A stretch of 64,000 nt of DNA, from NCBI GenBank assembly GCA_964236535.1, contig CAXSEF010000002.1, positions 79,784 to 143,783 of the forward strand, given 5' to 3'. How positions within the stretch are numbered: the first letter of the stretch is position 1; each line of letters begins with the position of its first letter. Origin of the DNA: CAXSEF01 sp964236535. GTDB lineage: Bacteria > Pseudomonadota > Alphaproteobacteria > Acetobacterales > Acetobacteraceae. The position numbers and the translations under genes are program-made. A model generated the notes under the pieces. It had not been told where the DNA came from and did no database searches. It was given only the letters and a program-made list of their open reading frames with translations. This document shows positions 50,925-59,952 of the stretch, in pieces.

Positions 50925-51004
50925 AGGCACAATGCGACGTCTGGCGTCGGCTTGCCGCGACGTAACTTGCGACCCGGCGCGGTCTGCGCCAGCGTCTGGC
51001 GGTG

Positions 51005-51421
51005 ATGTTTCCCACAGACGATCCGAGGCCGGGCCCGCCCCAGGCACCCGAGGCCGCTGGTCCCGCGTCGGCGAGCGGGAATGCGGCAACAGCTTCGGTG
51101 TCACAGCGTCGCGACGCAGCCATTGCCGAGGCGATCCTGGGCCTGACCGCCGCGCGCGGGCCCGACCGCTCGATCTGCCCGAGCGAAGCCGCGCGGATGG
51201 TGGCCGTGTCACAGGGCCTCGCCGAGTGGTCGCCGCTGATGGGCAACGTCCGCCGGATCGCACTGTGCCTGCAGGCCACCGGCCAGGTGCAGATCCTGCG
51301 CAAGGGGTGTGCGGTGCCGGCCAGCCAGGTGCGTGGCGTGATCCGGCTGCGCCAGGCAGCCACGGCTGGCGAACCGGCCGCTCCGGCGTGCGACCTGCCG
51401 AACGAGGACGGAGCGGCGTGA
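51005..51421 (+). CDS. DUF3253-domain protein
   Basis: The 138-residue protein has a Pro/Ala-rich N-terminus and then the DUF3253 core: RDAAIAEAILGLTAARGPDR, SICPSEAARMVAVSQGLAEW, SPLMGNVRRIALCLQATGQV and QILRKGCAVPASQVRGVIRL. The fold resembles a small winged helix. Function is not known. It opens an operon: its TGA overlaps the GTG of the next gene (GTGA), and that gene overlaps the ABC transporter by one base (TGATG). Confidence 0.88.
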   Translation: MFPTDDPRPGPPQAPEAAGPASASGNAATASVSQRRDAAIAEAILGLTAARGPDRSICPSEAARMVAVSQGLAEWSPLMGNVRRIALCLQATGQVQILRKGCAVPASQVRGVIRLRQAATAGEPAAPACDLPNEDGAA

Positions 51422-51978
51422 GGCTGGCCGGATGGCTGCTCGGCTTCGCCCTGCCGCTCTGCCGCACGCCGGGCGCAGCGTCGATACCGTATCCGGACAC
51501 CGGGTCGCTGCGGGGTTTGCTGCGGCCGACTTCGCCGAACCACGCGTTGGCGGCACCCGCGCATTTCATCCCCGCACCCGACCTGCTGACCAGCGACTAC
51601 CACCTTGCACCCGCGGACCTGCTGGACGCGCTCGATGCCGCGGTGTCGTCACTTCCGGGCGTTTTCGCGCTGGCGAATGCAGCAGGGCCGGCGGCCGGGT
51701 CCGCGACGCCAGACCACGACCCCGTCGGGCCTCCGGCGATCGTGCATCGCCGCGACTACGTCGTGCGATCGCCGCTGTTCAACTTTCCGGATCTCGTAAG
51801 CGTCGAGGCACTGTCCGCACCTTCGGCGGCCGGGCAGCCCAATGGCGGCCTCGTGCTGTGGTCTCGCAGCGTTTACGGCCACTCCGACCTCGGCGCGAAC
51901 CGACGCCGCCTGCTCGCCTGGCTGCGCGCGCTGGACGCGCGGCTGGGCTCCTCCCCTGCCAGCCGGAGTGCCTCCTGA
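51418..51978 (+). CDS. DUF1499-domain protein
   Basis: The 186-residue protein starts with a signal-like segment (LAGWLLGFALPLCRTPGAAS). It then has the DUF1499 core: LRPTSPNHALAAPAHFIPAP, HLAPADLLDALDAAVSSLPG, HRRDYVVRSPLFNFPDLVSV and VLWSRSVYGHSDLGANRRRL. DUF1499 proteins are small secreted or membrane-bound beta proteins of unknown function. The start GTG 51418 overlaps the DUF3253 stop; the stop overlaps the ABC gene start. This supports joint translation. Confidence 0.88.
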   Translation: MRLAGWLLGFALPLCRTPGAASIPYPDTGSLRGLLRPTSPNHALAAPAHFIPAPDLLTSDYHLAPADLLDALDAAVSSLPGVFALANAAGPAAGSATPDHDPVGPPAIVHRRDYVVRSPLFNFPDLVSVEALSAPSAAGQPNGGLVLWSRSVYGHSDLGANRRRLLAWLRALDARLGSSPASRSAS

Positions 51979-53765
51979 TGCGCGGCCTTGGCCCGTTCCT
52001 GCGTGACGCCTGGTTCCTCAGCCGACCGTATTTCCGCTCGGAGGAGCGTCGGTCCGCCTGGCTGCTGCTCCTGGTGATCGTGGCCATGAACCTGGCGCTG
52101 GTCGGCATGAGCGTCGTGCTCAGCTACTGGCGCAACGCATTCTACGACACGCTGCAGACCAAGAACTGGGACGCGTTCATCTCGCTGCTGTTCACCTACC
52201 GCCGTACCGAGGACGGCGCGCTCATGCCCGGTTTCTGTGAGATCGCCACGGTCTACATCGTGATCGCGGTCTATGCCCGCTACCTGCAGCAATGGCTCGG
52301 CATCCGCTGGCGCCGCTGGCTGACCGCCCGGGTGCTGAACGACTGGTTGTCAGACCAGGCGTACTATCGCATCGGGCTGCGCAACACGGGCCTCGGCCCG
52401 AGCGACGGCACCGACAATCCGGACCAGCGCGTCGCCGAGGACGTGCGCGATTTCACCTCCAGCACCCTGACGCTCGGCATCGACCTGCTGTCGAACGTGG
52501 TGACGCTGTTCAGCTTCGCCGGCGTGCTGTGGGGCCTGTCCGGGCCGATCACCCTGCTCGGCATCACCATCCCGGCCTACCTGGTGTGGATCGCACTGCT
52601 CTACGCGGTGCTCGGCACGGTGGCGACGCACTTCGTCGGCCGCCCGCTGGCGCTGCTCAACTTCGCCCAGCAGCGCTTCGAGGCGAACTTCCGTTTCGGC
52701 CTGGTGCGGGTGCGCGAGAACACCGAGGGTGTGGCGCTGTACAACGGCGAGGCGGAGGAGCGCGCGCGCCTGCTGGCGCGCTTCGGTGATGTCTACGCGA
52801 ACTTCCGCGCGATCATGAATCGTAACAAACTGCTGAATTCGCTGGTGATCGGCTACTCGCAGGTGTCCAGTATATTCCCGATCGTGGTGATGGCGCCGCG
52901 CTTCTTCTTCGGCAAGCTCACCCTCGGGGCGCTGATGCAGACGGTGGGTGCGTTCTCCGAGGTGCAGGGCGCGCTGTCCTGGTTCATCGAGTCGTACGCT
53001 TCGCTCGCCGAGTTCCGCGCCACCACCGAGCGTCTCGCCACTTTCGGGCGCGCCATCGAGGACGCGCGGGCTGCAACGCGCGCGTCCGGCAACAGCCGGC
53101 AGACCGGCCCCATCGACACGCCGAGGGGCGCGGACCTCGTGCTCGACGGCGTCACACTGGCGCTGCCGGACGGCTCGACGCTGCTTGACCGGGTGCATCT
53201 CGAGCTGCCGCGCGGCCGGAACACCGTCATCAGCGGGCGCTCGGGTACCGGCAAGTCCACGCTGTTCCGCGCCATCGCCGGGATCTGGCCGTTCGCCGAG
53301 GGCACGATCCGCCGGCCCGCCGGCTCCTCGCTGTTCCTGCCGCAACGGCCGTACATCCCGCTCGGCACCCTGCGCCACGCCCTGTGCTATCCAACCGCTG
53401 CGGCCGAGCACGCGCCAGCCAGCGTCGAGGCTGCCCTGCAGGACGCCGGGCTCGGCATACTGATTCCGGAGCTCGACGAGGATGCGCCCTGGGGGCAGCG
53501 GCTGTCGGGCGGCGAACAGCAGCGTCTGGCGGTGGCGCGCGCCCTGCTGCTGCGGCCGGACTGGCTTTTCCTGGACGAAGCGACGGCAAATCTAGACCCG
53601 GAGTCCGAAGCAGCGCTGCTGCGCACGCTGCGTCAGCGCCTGCCGGAGACGACGCTGGTGTCGATCAGTCATCGTCCCGGAAGCACCGACCGCGGTGATC
53701 GACAGATCCGGTTCAACCGGGAGTCGGGTAGCGAGGGACATCTGGACGAGGCAGCAGCAGCCTGA
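51978..53765 (+). CDS. ABC transporter, fused permease and ATPase (SbmA/YddA type)
   Basis: The 595-residue inner-membrane protein belongs to the ABC_membrane_2 group. It has six membrane segments in residues about 25-340 (MNLALVGMSVVLSYWRNAFY, DTLQTKNWDAFISLL, RFEANFRFGLVRVRENTEGV ALYNGE). The C-terminal ATPase has Walker A ISGRSGTGKSTLFRAIAGIW, signature QRLSGGEQQRLAVARALLL and Walker B WLFLDEATANLDPESE. Relatives move peptides, cobalamin precursors or fatty acyl chains. The substrate is unknown here. It ends the operon with DUF3253 and DUF1499. Confidence 0.92.
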   Translation: MRGLGPFLRDAWFLSRPYFRSEERRSAWLLLLVIVAMNLALVGMSVVLSYWRNAFYDTLQTKNWDAFISLLFTYRRTEDGALMPGFCEIATVYIVIAVYARYLQQWLGIRWRRWLTARVLNDWLSDQAYYRIGLRNTGLGPSDGTDNPDQRVAEDVRDFTSSTLTLGIDLLSNVVTLFSFAGVLWGLSGPITLLGITIPAYLVWIALLYAVLGTVATHFVGRPLALLNFAQQRFEANFRFGLVRVRENTEGVALYNGEAEERARLLARFGDVYANFRAIMNRNKLLNSLVIGYSQVSSIFPIVVMAPRFFFGKLTLGALMQTVGAFSEVQGALSWFIESYASLAEFRATTERLATFGRAIEDARAATRASGNSRQTGPIDTPRGADLVLDGVTLALPDGSTLLDRVHLELPRGRNTVISGRSGTGKSTLFRAIAGIWPFAEGTIRRPAGSSLFLPQRPYIPLGTLRHALCYPTAAAEHAPASVEAALQDAGLGILIPELDEDAPWGQRLSGGEQQRLAVARALLLRPDWLFLDEATANLDPESEAALLRTLRQRLPETTLVSISHRPGSTDRGDRQIRFNRESGSEGHLDEAAAA

Positions 53766-53769
53766 AGGC

Positions 53770-53925
53770 AGCGGCTGCGCTTTCTGACCGCTAATCAAGG
53801 CAAGCTGGGACACCCCCAAACCCGCCGAAGGCCGGGTCTCTGGAGCCGCTTTCCTTGAACGTGAAGGTGCCAAGGTAACCCCTTGGCAGAGTCCAGAGGC
53901 AGAATCTTCGGCGTTGCCCGCTCGA
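53770..53925 (+). mobile_element. MITE-like repeat, copy R17 (eroded)
   Basis: The start CTGACCGCTAATCAAGGCAA resembles the left terminus. It then shows CCCAAACCCGCCGAAGGCCG, a CCAAGG/CCTTGG stem and GCAGAGTCCAGAGGCAGAAT, where the AGA-loop hairpin has decayed. It lies between the ABC gene and the convergent DoxX-like gene. Confidence 0.6.
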
Positions 53926-53927
53926 GT

Positions 53928-54263
53928 CTAGCGGGCCAGCCGAGGATAGAGCGCCGTTGCGGCGGCGAGGAGAAGCGCCAGCCGTGGCGCGCCGTGCCGG
54001 GACTCGGCATGACGCAGCTCTTCGCTCAGCACGATGGAGCACGTCGCGAGCAGGATGCCACCGCCGAGCACCCGGGTCGACGCGGGTGCCACCAGCACGC
54101 CGCCGACCAGTTCGGCCACGCCGACGGCCTGCATCTGGTTCGTGGTCCAGCCCCAGTTGCGGAACATTCGCGTATAGCCGCGCTGCGAGAACAGCTTGTC
54201 CGCCCCGGCCACCGCGAAGGCGAGGCCAAGGACCGAGAACCAGAGGGAACGTCGTTGGGTCAT
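53928..54263 (-). CDS. DoxX-like membrane protein
   Basis: The 111-residue protein has four predicted membrane helices: SLWFSVLGLAFAVAGADKLF, then AVGVAELVGGVLVAPASTRV, LGGGILLATCSIVLSEELRH and a final hydrophobic LALLLAAATALY. The pattern and length fit the DoxX/SURF4-like superfamily. Start ATG 54263 was chosen at the first helix; longer frames upstream are Arg-rich. Function is unknown. It is convergent with the ABC operon. Confidence 0.75.
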   Translation of the reverse strand: MTQRRSLWFSVLGLAFAVAGADKLFSQRGYTRMFRNWGWTTNQMQAVGVAELVGGVLVAPASTRVLGGGILLATCSIVLSEELRHAESRHGAPRLALLLAAATALYPRLAR

Positions 54264-54448
54264 GGCACGGCAACGCCGCATCCGGCTCCGTGTTCCCACA
54301 CGGGACCGCAGGCAATCGCGCCATGCAAGGAACCGGCTAAGGGCGAACCAAAGCCGGCAGAAACCGGAGAACCTGGTCTGCGATGCCGCAGTCCGACAAA
54401 CGGTGGGTGCGGCTGCTGAAGTTCCGCCGCCTGATCCGTGGTCGCGGC

Positions 54449-56407
54449 CTATGCCGTGTCGGCCTCGCCCAGCACCCGGAGCACGTCGTCGCCGTAGCGC
54501 TCCAGCTTGGACGCGCCGACACCCTTGATCTGCCCGAGCTGGTCCAGGGTACGCGGCCGTACCGCGGCGATGTCGCGCAGCACGCTGTCATGGAAGATCA
54601 CGTAGGGCGGCAGGGACTGGCTGCGCGCCTCCTGCAGGCGCCAGCCGCGCAGCGCGCCGAACGGGCCGTCCTCGACCTCCGGGTCGTCGCGCCGGGGTTC
54701 GCGCGAAGCCCCGGTCTCTGCCAGTCCGCGCGACGGCGTCTGGCGCCTGGCCTTGCGCGTGTCGCGTTCCTCACGCTCCAGGTCGCCGTCGCGCACCAGA
54801 TCCTCCTCGCGCAGCATCACCTGCTGCTCGCCGCGCAGGATCGGGCGTGCGGCATCCGGATCGAGCGACAGGGTGGCGTATTCGCTGCTGTCGGTGCGCA
54901 GCGCGCCGCGCGCGATCAGCTGGCGTATCACGCCGCGCCAGAAGCCGAGCGACTCGTCGCGGCCGATGCCGAACAGCGGCAGGCTGTCATGGCCATGGCG
55001 CTTGATCATGTCGGTCTCGCGACCGCGCAGCACGCTGACGATGTGCAGGGCGCCGAAGCGCTGCCCGGTGCGATAGACCGCAGACAACGCCTTGCGCGCG
55101 GCGTCGGTGCCATCGAACAGGCGCGCGGGCGAGCGGCAGTTGTCGCAGTGGCCGCACTCGCCGCCGAGCGCCTCGCCGAAGCAGCCAAGCAGGGCGCGGG
55201 TGCGGCATGCGGTGGTCTCGGACAGCGAGATCATCGATTCGAGGCGGCCGCGCATCACCTTCCGCTGCTGCTCCGGCGCGTTGGACTGCGCGAGCCAGTG
55301 CCGGGCCCGGGCAATATCCTCGCCGCCATACAGCAGCAGGGTATCGGCGCGCTCGCCGTCGCGGCCGGCGCGGCCGATCTGCTGGTAGTAGGACTCCGGG
55401 CTGTCTGGCATGTCGAGGTGGGCGACGAAGCGCACGTCCGGCCGGTCGATGCCCATGCCGAAAGCGATGGTGGCGCAGATCACCACCGGCTCGCCGGAGC
55501 GGAAACGGGTCAGGCCGGCGCGCTTTTCCAGCGGCGACAGCCCGGCGTGGAAGGCGATGGCGGTGCGCCCGGCCTCGCGCAGCCGGGTGGCGGTGCGCTC
55601 GGTCTTGTTGCGGCTGCCGCAGTAGACGATGCCGGCCTGGCCCGGGTGCCGGTCGAGGAAGGCCGAAAGCTGCTGGGACTCCGAGGCCTTGGCGCGAGCC
55701 GCGATGTGCAGGTTGTCGCGGTGGAAGCTGGCCGCGAACACCGTGGCATCGCGCATGTCGAGGTTGGCGAGGATGTCGGCGCGGGTGCGCGGGTCGGCGG
55801 TCGCGGTCAGCGCCACGCGCGGGACGCTGGGGAAGCGCTGCCGCAGCCCGGCGAGCGCACGGTACTCCGGCCGGAACTCGTGGCCCCAGGCGGAGACGCA
55901 GTGCGCCTCGTCGATCGCCACCAGGGCGACCTCGATCCGCGCCAGCCGGTCCAGCGTCGAGCCGGAAAGCAGCCGCTCCGGCGACACGTACAGGAGGTCG
56001 AGCGTGCCATCCGCGAGCGCCCGGGCAGTCTGTCGCGCCTCGTCCGGGTCCAGCTCGGAGTGCAGCGCGCCGGCGCTGATGCCGAGCTGGCGAAGGGCCG
56101 CGACCTGGTCATCCATCAGCGCGATGAGCGGGCTGACGACCACCGCCGTGCCGGGCCGGCACAGCGCGGGTACCTGGTAGCACACGCTCTTGCCGCCGCC
56201 GGTCGGCATCAGCACCAGCGCATCGCCGCCGCCGGTGACGTGCATCACCGCGTCGCGCTGCAGGCCGCGGAACGCCGGGAAGCCGAACACGCGGGCGAGC
56301 ACCGCGTCGGGACCATCCGCACCGCCGGCCGCGGTTGCCGTCGCGGACGGAAGCGATGCCGGCAGCGCGACGTTCGGCGTGCCGGGCGGCAAGGCGGGTG
56401 CGCTCAT
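54449..56407 (-). CDS. recQ: ATP-dependent DNA helicase RecQ
   Basis: RecQ unwinds DNA 3'-5' in repair and recombination. The 652-residue enzyme has Walker A LMPTGGGKSVCYQVPALCRP, DEAH-type VAIDEAHCVSAWGHEFRP, motif VI QQIGRAGRDGERADT, the RecQ zinc cluster CGHCDNCRSPARLF, a winged-helix RQC domain (about 405-500) and a C-terminal HRDC domain (LPPYVIFHDSVLRDIAAVRP). A charged linker of about 50 residues precedes HRDC. An Ala/Pro-rich N-terminal extension of about 32 residues precedes the helicase core. Confidence 0.97.
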   Translation of the reverse strand: MSAPALPPGTPNVALPASLPSATATAAGGADGPDAVLARVFGFPAFRGLQRDAVMHVTGGGDALVLMPTGGGKSVCYQVPALCRPGTAVVVSPLIALMDDQVAALRQLGISAGALHSELDPDEARQTARALADGTLDLLYVSPERLLSGSTLDRLARIEVALVAIDEAHCVSAWGHEFRPEYRALAGLRQRFPSVPRVALTATADPRTRADILANLDMRDATVFAASFHRDNLHIAARAKASESQQLSAFLDRHPGQAGIVYCGSRNKTERTATRLREAGRTAIAFHAGLSPLEKRAGLTRFRSGEPVVICATIAFGMGIDRPDVRFVAHLDMPDSPESYYQQIGRAGRDGERADTLLLYGGEDIARARHWLAQSNAPEQQRKVMRGRLESMISLSETTACRTRALLGCFGEALGGECGHCDNCRSPARLFDGTDAARKALSAVYRTGQRFGALHIVSVLRGRETDMIKRHGHDSLPLFGIGRDESLGFWRGVIRQLIARGALRTDSSEYATLSLDPDAARPILRGEQQVMLREEDLVRDGDLEREERDTRKARRQTPSRGLAETGASREPRRDDPEVEDGPFGALRGWRLQEARSQSLPPYVIFHDSVLRDIAAVRPRTLDQLGQIKGVGASKLERYGDDVLRVLGEADTA

Positions 56408-56469
56408 GAGGTGATCATCGCATGCATGGGAGCAGGGCGGCCGGTGCAGGACCCCGCCGCCCGAGGCGC

Positions 56470-56865
56470 TCAGCGGCCGATATCGATCTCGACCCGGCGG
56501 CTGTCGACGCCAGGCTGGCTCTCGGGGTCAGGAGCGTAGGGCAGGCGCTGCACGCGCGATGTGCTCACCCCGATCGAGGTCAGCGCCTGCATCACCGCGT
56601 CCACGCGCTGCCCGGCAAGCGCCTGCGCTGCTCTGGAGTTCACGCCCTTGTAATCGGCGAACCCGCCGAGGATCACCGGTTCGGCCGGGCGGGAGTTCGC
56701 CACGCGCGCGGCCTCGATGATGGTGTTCTGCGCCGGCTCGTCGATACGGGCCGAGCGGTCCCCGAAGAACACGTTGTAGGTCGGCGGCCCCGAGCGGAAA
56801 TACGAGCATCCGGCCAGGCCCGGCAGGGCGGTGGAGAGCAACAGGAGCGTTGCGGCACGACGCAT
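56470..56865 (-). CDS. OmpA-family lipoprotein
   Basis: The 131-residue product has a lipoprotein signal: MRRAATLLLLSTALPGLAGC, with LAGC as lipobox (Cys 20). The mature part is a small OmpA-like peptidoglycan-binding domain: PPTYNVFFGDRSARIDEPAQ, ILGGFADYKGVNSRAAQALA, GQRVDAVMQAL and VDSRRVEIDIGR. The first segment of the domain is shortened compared with full OmpA/Pal. It stands alone between recQ and the ClpP gene and may tether the outer membrane to the wall. Confidence 0.9.
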   Translation of the reverse strand: MRRAATLLLLSTALPGLAGCSYFRSGPPTYNVFFGDRSARIDEPAQNTIIEAARVANSRPAEPVILGGFADYKGVNSRAAQALAGQRVDAVMQALTSIGVSTSRVQRLPYAPDPESQPGVDSRRVEIDIGR

Positions 56866-57101
56866 GGCTAGAACTCTCCTGCAACGATGAGCACGCTTTC
56901 CTGCCCGCTAGGACCATGGGCGTCAATCACAGGCCTAAGGCCGGCCGATCCGGCGGGACCGAAGCCGCGTCGACACCGGCCAGGCGCTGGCGCCCAGCCG
57001 GGTGTTCACGTGCCATGCGGGCAGCGGGCCACGCTGGAGGCAAGTGCGTGACGGCCATGGGCCGGCCGCCAGCGTCGCGGTTCCGCCGCCGGCGCTGCCT
57101 G

Positions 57102-57836
57102 CTAACCGGCGCCGAGGTCCTTGGCGCTGCTGATGACACGCGTCATCATTCCGTAGGCGATCGCCTCGTCTGCCCCCATCCAGTAGTTGCGGTCGGTGTC
57201 CTTGGCGACCTTCTCGTAGGTCTGCCCGGTCTCGCGCGCGATGATGCGGTTGATCCGCTCGCGCATCTTGATGATCTCCTGCGCCTCGATCTTGATATCG
57301 GTGGCGGGGCCGCGCACGCCACCCATCGGCTGGTGCAGCAGGAACCGGGTGTTGGGCAGGCAGTAGCGCCGCTCCTTCGCCCCGGCGAGGAAGATCAGCG
57401 CGCCGGCACTCGCCACCCAGCCGGTGCCGATGACTCGCACCGGCGCGTCGGCATCGACGAAGCGGATCATGTCGTGGATCGTGTCGCCGCTCTCCACATG
57501 GCCGCCCGGCGAGTTGATGTACACGTCGATCGGCTCGGCCGACGCGCCGGCCAGCGCCAGCAGCCGCCCGGTGACGTCGCGCGCCAGCTTGTCGTTGATC
57601 GCGCCGAATACCAGTACCTTGCGCTGGTTGAACAGGCGCAGCTCCAGCTCATTGACCGGCGAACTCAGCGTCTTGTTGTCGTCCGGCTCCTTCTTGTCCG
57701 GGCCCTGCGGCTCGGGAACATCAGGGTCGTCGGGACCCGGCGCGTCGGGATCGTCGTCATCGAGCCGGACGCGCAGCCCGGCGTTGCGGGCGTGGGCTGC
57801 ATACGAGGCAGCGGCAAGGGACCGGTGGGTCGTCAT
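57102..57836 (-). CDS. ClpP-family serine protease paralogue
   Basis: The 244-residue protein has the ClpP core with an intact catalytic triad: Ser in RVIGTGWVASAGALIFLAGA, His in TRFLLHQPMGGVRGPATDIK and Asp in DTDRNYWMGADEAIAYGMMT. Residues 25-55 are an acidic Asp/Pro-rich tail (DDDDPDAPGPDDPDVPEPQG) not found in the housekeeping ClpP. The Ser motif (GWVASAG) also differs from the usual GQAASMG. No clpX lies next to it. It is probably a second ClpP with its own partner or with altered substrate entry; that is inference. Confidence 0.9.
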   Translation of the reverse strand: MTTHRSLAAASYAAHARNAGLRVRLDDDDPDAPGPDDPDVPEPQGPDKKEPDDNKTLSSPVNELELRLFNQRKVLVFGAINDKLARDVTGRLLALAGASAEPIDVYINSPGGHVESGDTIHDMIRFVDADAPVRVIGTGWVASAGALIFLAGAKERRYCLPNTRFLLHQPMGGVRGPATDIKIEAQEIIKMRERINRIIARETGQTYEKVAKDTDRNYWMGADEAIAYGMMTRVISSAKDLGAG

Positions 57837-58001
57837 GGTGCGATCTCCGTCAACTGCCCTGTAAAATGTGGCCTCGCCCGGAGAAAGTCGAGGGCAGCCG
57901 GTGCGATCAGGCGCAGGGCCACCAGTCTGCCCGTGTCACGTCGGGATCGGCAGCCATCGGCAAGCCCGTCTGGCGCTGGCGTGGACCGGCTCGCGCAGCG
58001 T

Positions 58002-58242
58002 TATACCAACGGGCCTTGAGTGTAACCGGTTAGGCAAGCAGGCCAGAGGATTTACTTTAGACTCCGCCAAAGGCCTTGCCTTTGGAATCCCATGCCCAGG
58101 GCACGGGTTTCCAAAAGCCTCAGGCTTTTGCCGGGCCTGGGCATAGCTCGCGCAAGGTTCCGGTGGCCCGCGTAGGCCAACGGAATGCGGACGGGCAGCC
58201 CAGCCTTGCTGCTTACAGGTCAATGCCTTGGATCGCTGGTAT
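58002..58242 (-). mobile_element. MITE-like repeat, copy R18 (full length, about 241 bp)
   Basis: On the plus strand the outer ends are TATACCAACGGGCCTTGAG (58002) and CAAGGCATTGACCTGTAAGC as seen from the minus strand, ending in CGCTGGTAT at 58242. The two termini match at ATACCA and CG, with ACC at the inner end. Hairpins include AAAAGCCTGAGGCTTTT and CCAAAGGC-AAG-GCCTTTGG. The copy supplies the final ten codons and the stop of nnr (58213-58242). Flanks show no perfect target duplication. Confidence 0.88.
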
Positions 58243-59724
58243 TGGTCGGGCCGGGGCGGGCCTCTCGGCCCAGGCGGATCCCGGCGGCCGCAATCCCGCC
58301 TCGGCCAGCGCTCCGGCGATGTGGGCGAGCAGGTCTTCGGCGAGCATCCCAGGTCCGGCCAGGGCCGCGGCACGCCCGTGCAGCCATACGCCGGCGCACG
58401 CCGCGTCCCAGGCCGGCATCCCCTGCCCGAGCAACGCCCCGATCAGCCCGGCGAGAACGTCGCCCGAACCGGCGGTTGCGAGCCAGGGTGGCGCGTTGTC
58501 GTTGATCGCGACTCGGCCGTCCGGGCCGGCCACGATGGTGTCGCTGCCCTTGAGCAGGACAACGGCGCCGGTGCACGCCGCCGCCGCACGCACCGCGGCC
58601 ACCCGATCCTCGCCGGGCGGCCCGAAAACGCGCGCGAACTCCCCGGCATGCGGCGTGAGCACGGCGGCGCCGCGCAGCCGGTCCGGCGCCGCGGCGCAGG
58701 CGGCCAGCGCATCGGCGTCCACCACCACCGCGCGATTGGCGGCGAGCAGCGGCGGCAGAATGCGCACGGCATCGTCCTGGCCGAGCCCGGGTCCGCAGAC
58801 CCAGGCATTGCGGCGCGTGTCCTGCAGCAGCGTCGCGAGCGACGCCTCGCTGACGATCAGCCCCGGCTCGCCCGCGCGGTAGGTCGCCGCATCGCTGGTG
58901 GCGGCCACAGTCACCAGACCGGCGCCGCCGTGCCGGGCGGCGGCGGCGGCGAGCCGGGCCGCGCCGGTCATCGTGCCGCCCAGCACTGTCACATGCCCCC
59001 GGGTGTACTTGTGGTCCGTGGCGGCAAGGGCGGGCACCCGCCACAGCCCCGGAGCGTTGCGCCAGGCCCGCGGCCGCACCTGGCGCAGTGCTGCGTCCGG
59101 CATGCCGATGGGCGCCACCAGCACCCTGCCGCACAGGGCGCGCCCCGGGAGCAGCAGGTGACCCGGCTTGGCGCGCACGAAGGTCACCGTCAGTTCGGCC
59201 GCGCGGACGCGGCCGCGCGCGAGGCCGGTCGTGCCGTCCAGCCCGCTCGGCACGTCGACCGCGAGTACGCGCCGCGCCGCGCCGAGCGTCTCGGCGACCA
59301 GCCCGCCAACGTCGCGCGACAGGCCGGCGCCGAACACCGCGTCGATCACCAGCTCGGCGCGCACCGCCTCGGCGGGCCGGAAGGCCACGTCCGGGCCGCG
59401 CCCGCGCGTCGCGGTCCAGCGTGCTGCCGCCAGGGCCGCGAGGCTGCCCGGCGGCGGCGACGCCAGGGCCGCAACGCTGACCGGCCAGCCGCTGCGGGCC
59501 AGCAGCCGCGCCGCAACGTAGCCATCGCCGCCATTGTTGCCGGGCCCGCACAGCACCAGGGTGCGGCAGGAGCGCCGCCGCAGCGCCGCCTGCGCCACTG
59601 CCCGTCCCGCTGCCGCCATCAGCGTCTCGGATGCGCAGCCACAGTCCGGGGCGAGGCGGTCCGCCTGCGCCATCTCCTCGGGGGTGAACAGCGCCAGGGA
59701 CCAGGGATCGGTCGCGTGGTTCAT
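58213..59724 (-). CDS. nnr: Bifunctional NAD(P)H-hydrate epimerase / ADP-dependent dehydratase
   Basis: This enzyme repairs hydrated NAD(P)H. The 503-residue protein has an N-terminal epimerase (about 1-215; VLCGPGNNGGDGYVAARLLA, VLAVDVPSGLDGTTG) and a C-terminal dehydratase (about 225-490; HVTVLGGTMTGAARLAAAAA, VLTPHAGEFARVFGPPGEDR, LATAGSGDVLAGLIGALLGQ with the catalytic Asp in GSGD). The ATG at 59724 starts the conserved part. The last residues PIPAIQGIDL and the TAA stop are encoded by the left terminus of repeat R18, so the gene's 3' end is MITE-derived. Confidence 0.95.
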   Translation of the reverse strand: MNHATDPWSLALFTPEEMAQADRLAPDCGCASETLMAAAGRAVAQAALRRRSCRTLVLCGPGNNGGDGYVAARLLARSGWPVSVAALASPPPGSLAALAAARWTATRGRGPDVAFRPAEAVRAELVIDAVFGAGLSRDVGGLVAETLGAARRVLAVDVPSGLDGTTGLARGRVRAAELTVTFVRAKPGHLLLPGRALCGRVLVAPIGMPDAALRQVRPRAWRNAPGLWRVPALAATDHKYTRGHVTVLGGTMTGAARLAAAAARHGGAGLVTVAATSDAATYRAGEPGLIVSEASLATLLQDTRRNAWVCGPGLGQDDAVRILPPLLAANRAVVVDADALAACAAAPDRLRGAAVLTPHAGEFARVFGPPGEDRVAAVRAAAACTGAVVLLKGSDTIVAGPDGRVAINDNAPPWLATAGSGDVLAGLIGALLGQGMPAWDAACAGVWLHGRAAALAGPGMLAEDLLAHIAGALAEAGLRPPGSAWAERPAPARPIPAIQGIDL

Positions 59725-59952
59725 GCCAAGCTCCTCGCTGAACCGCCGCTTGGGGATCGCCGCGCAGCCATCACAGGCCAGTCCATGCGGCGTTCGCGAC
59801 GGTGCAGCACACCAAAGTTGCGGCGCCGTGGCCGGGTTGCCTGCGCAAGCCGCTTTGCCGGCATGCATCAGGATCCTGCCGCCACTGCAGGCCGAAGGTT
59901 CGCGCGGCCGGGATACGCTAGGCTGCAGCGGTCAAGTCCAAGGAAGCGTTCC

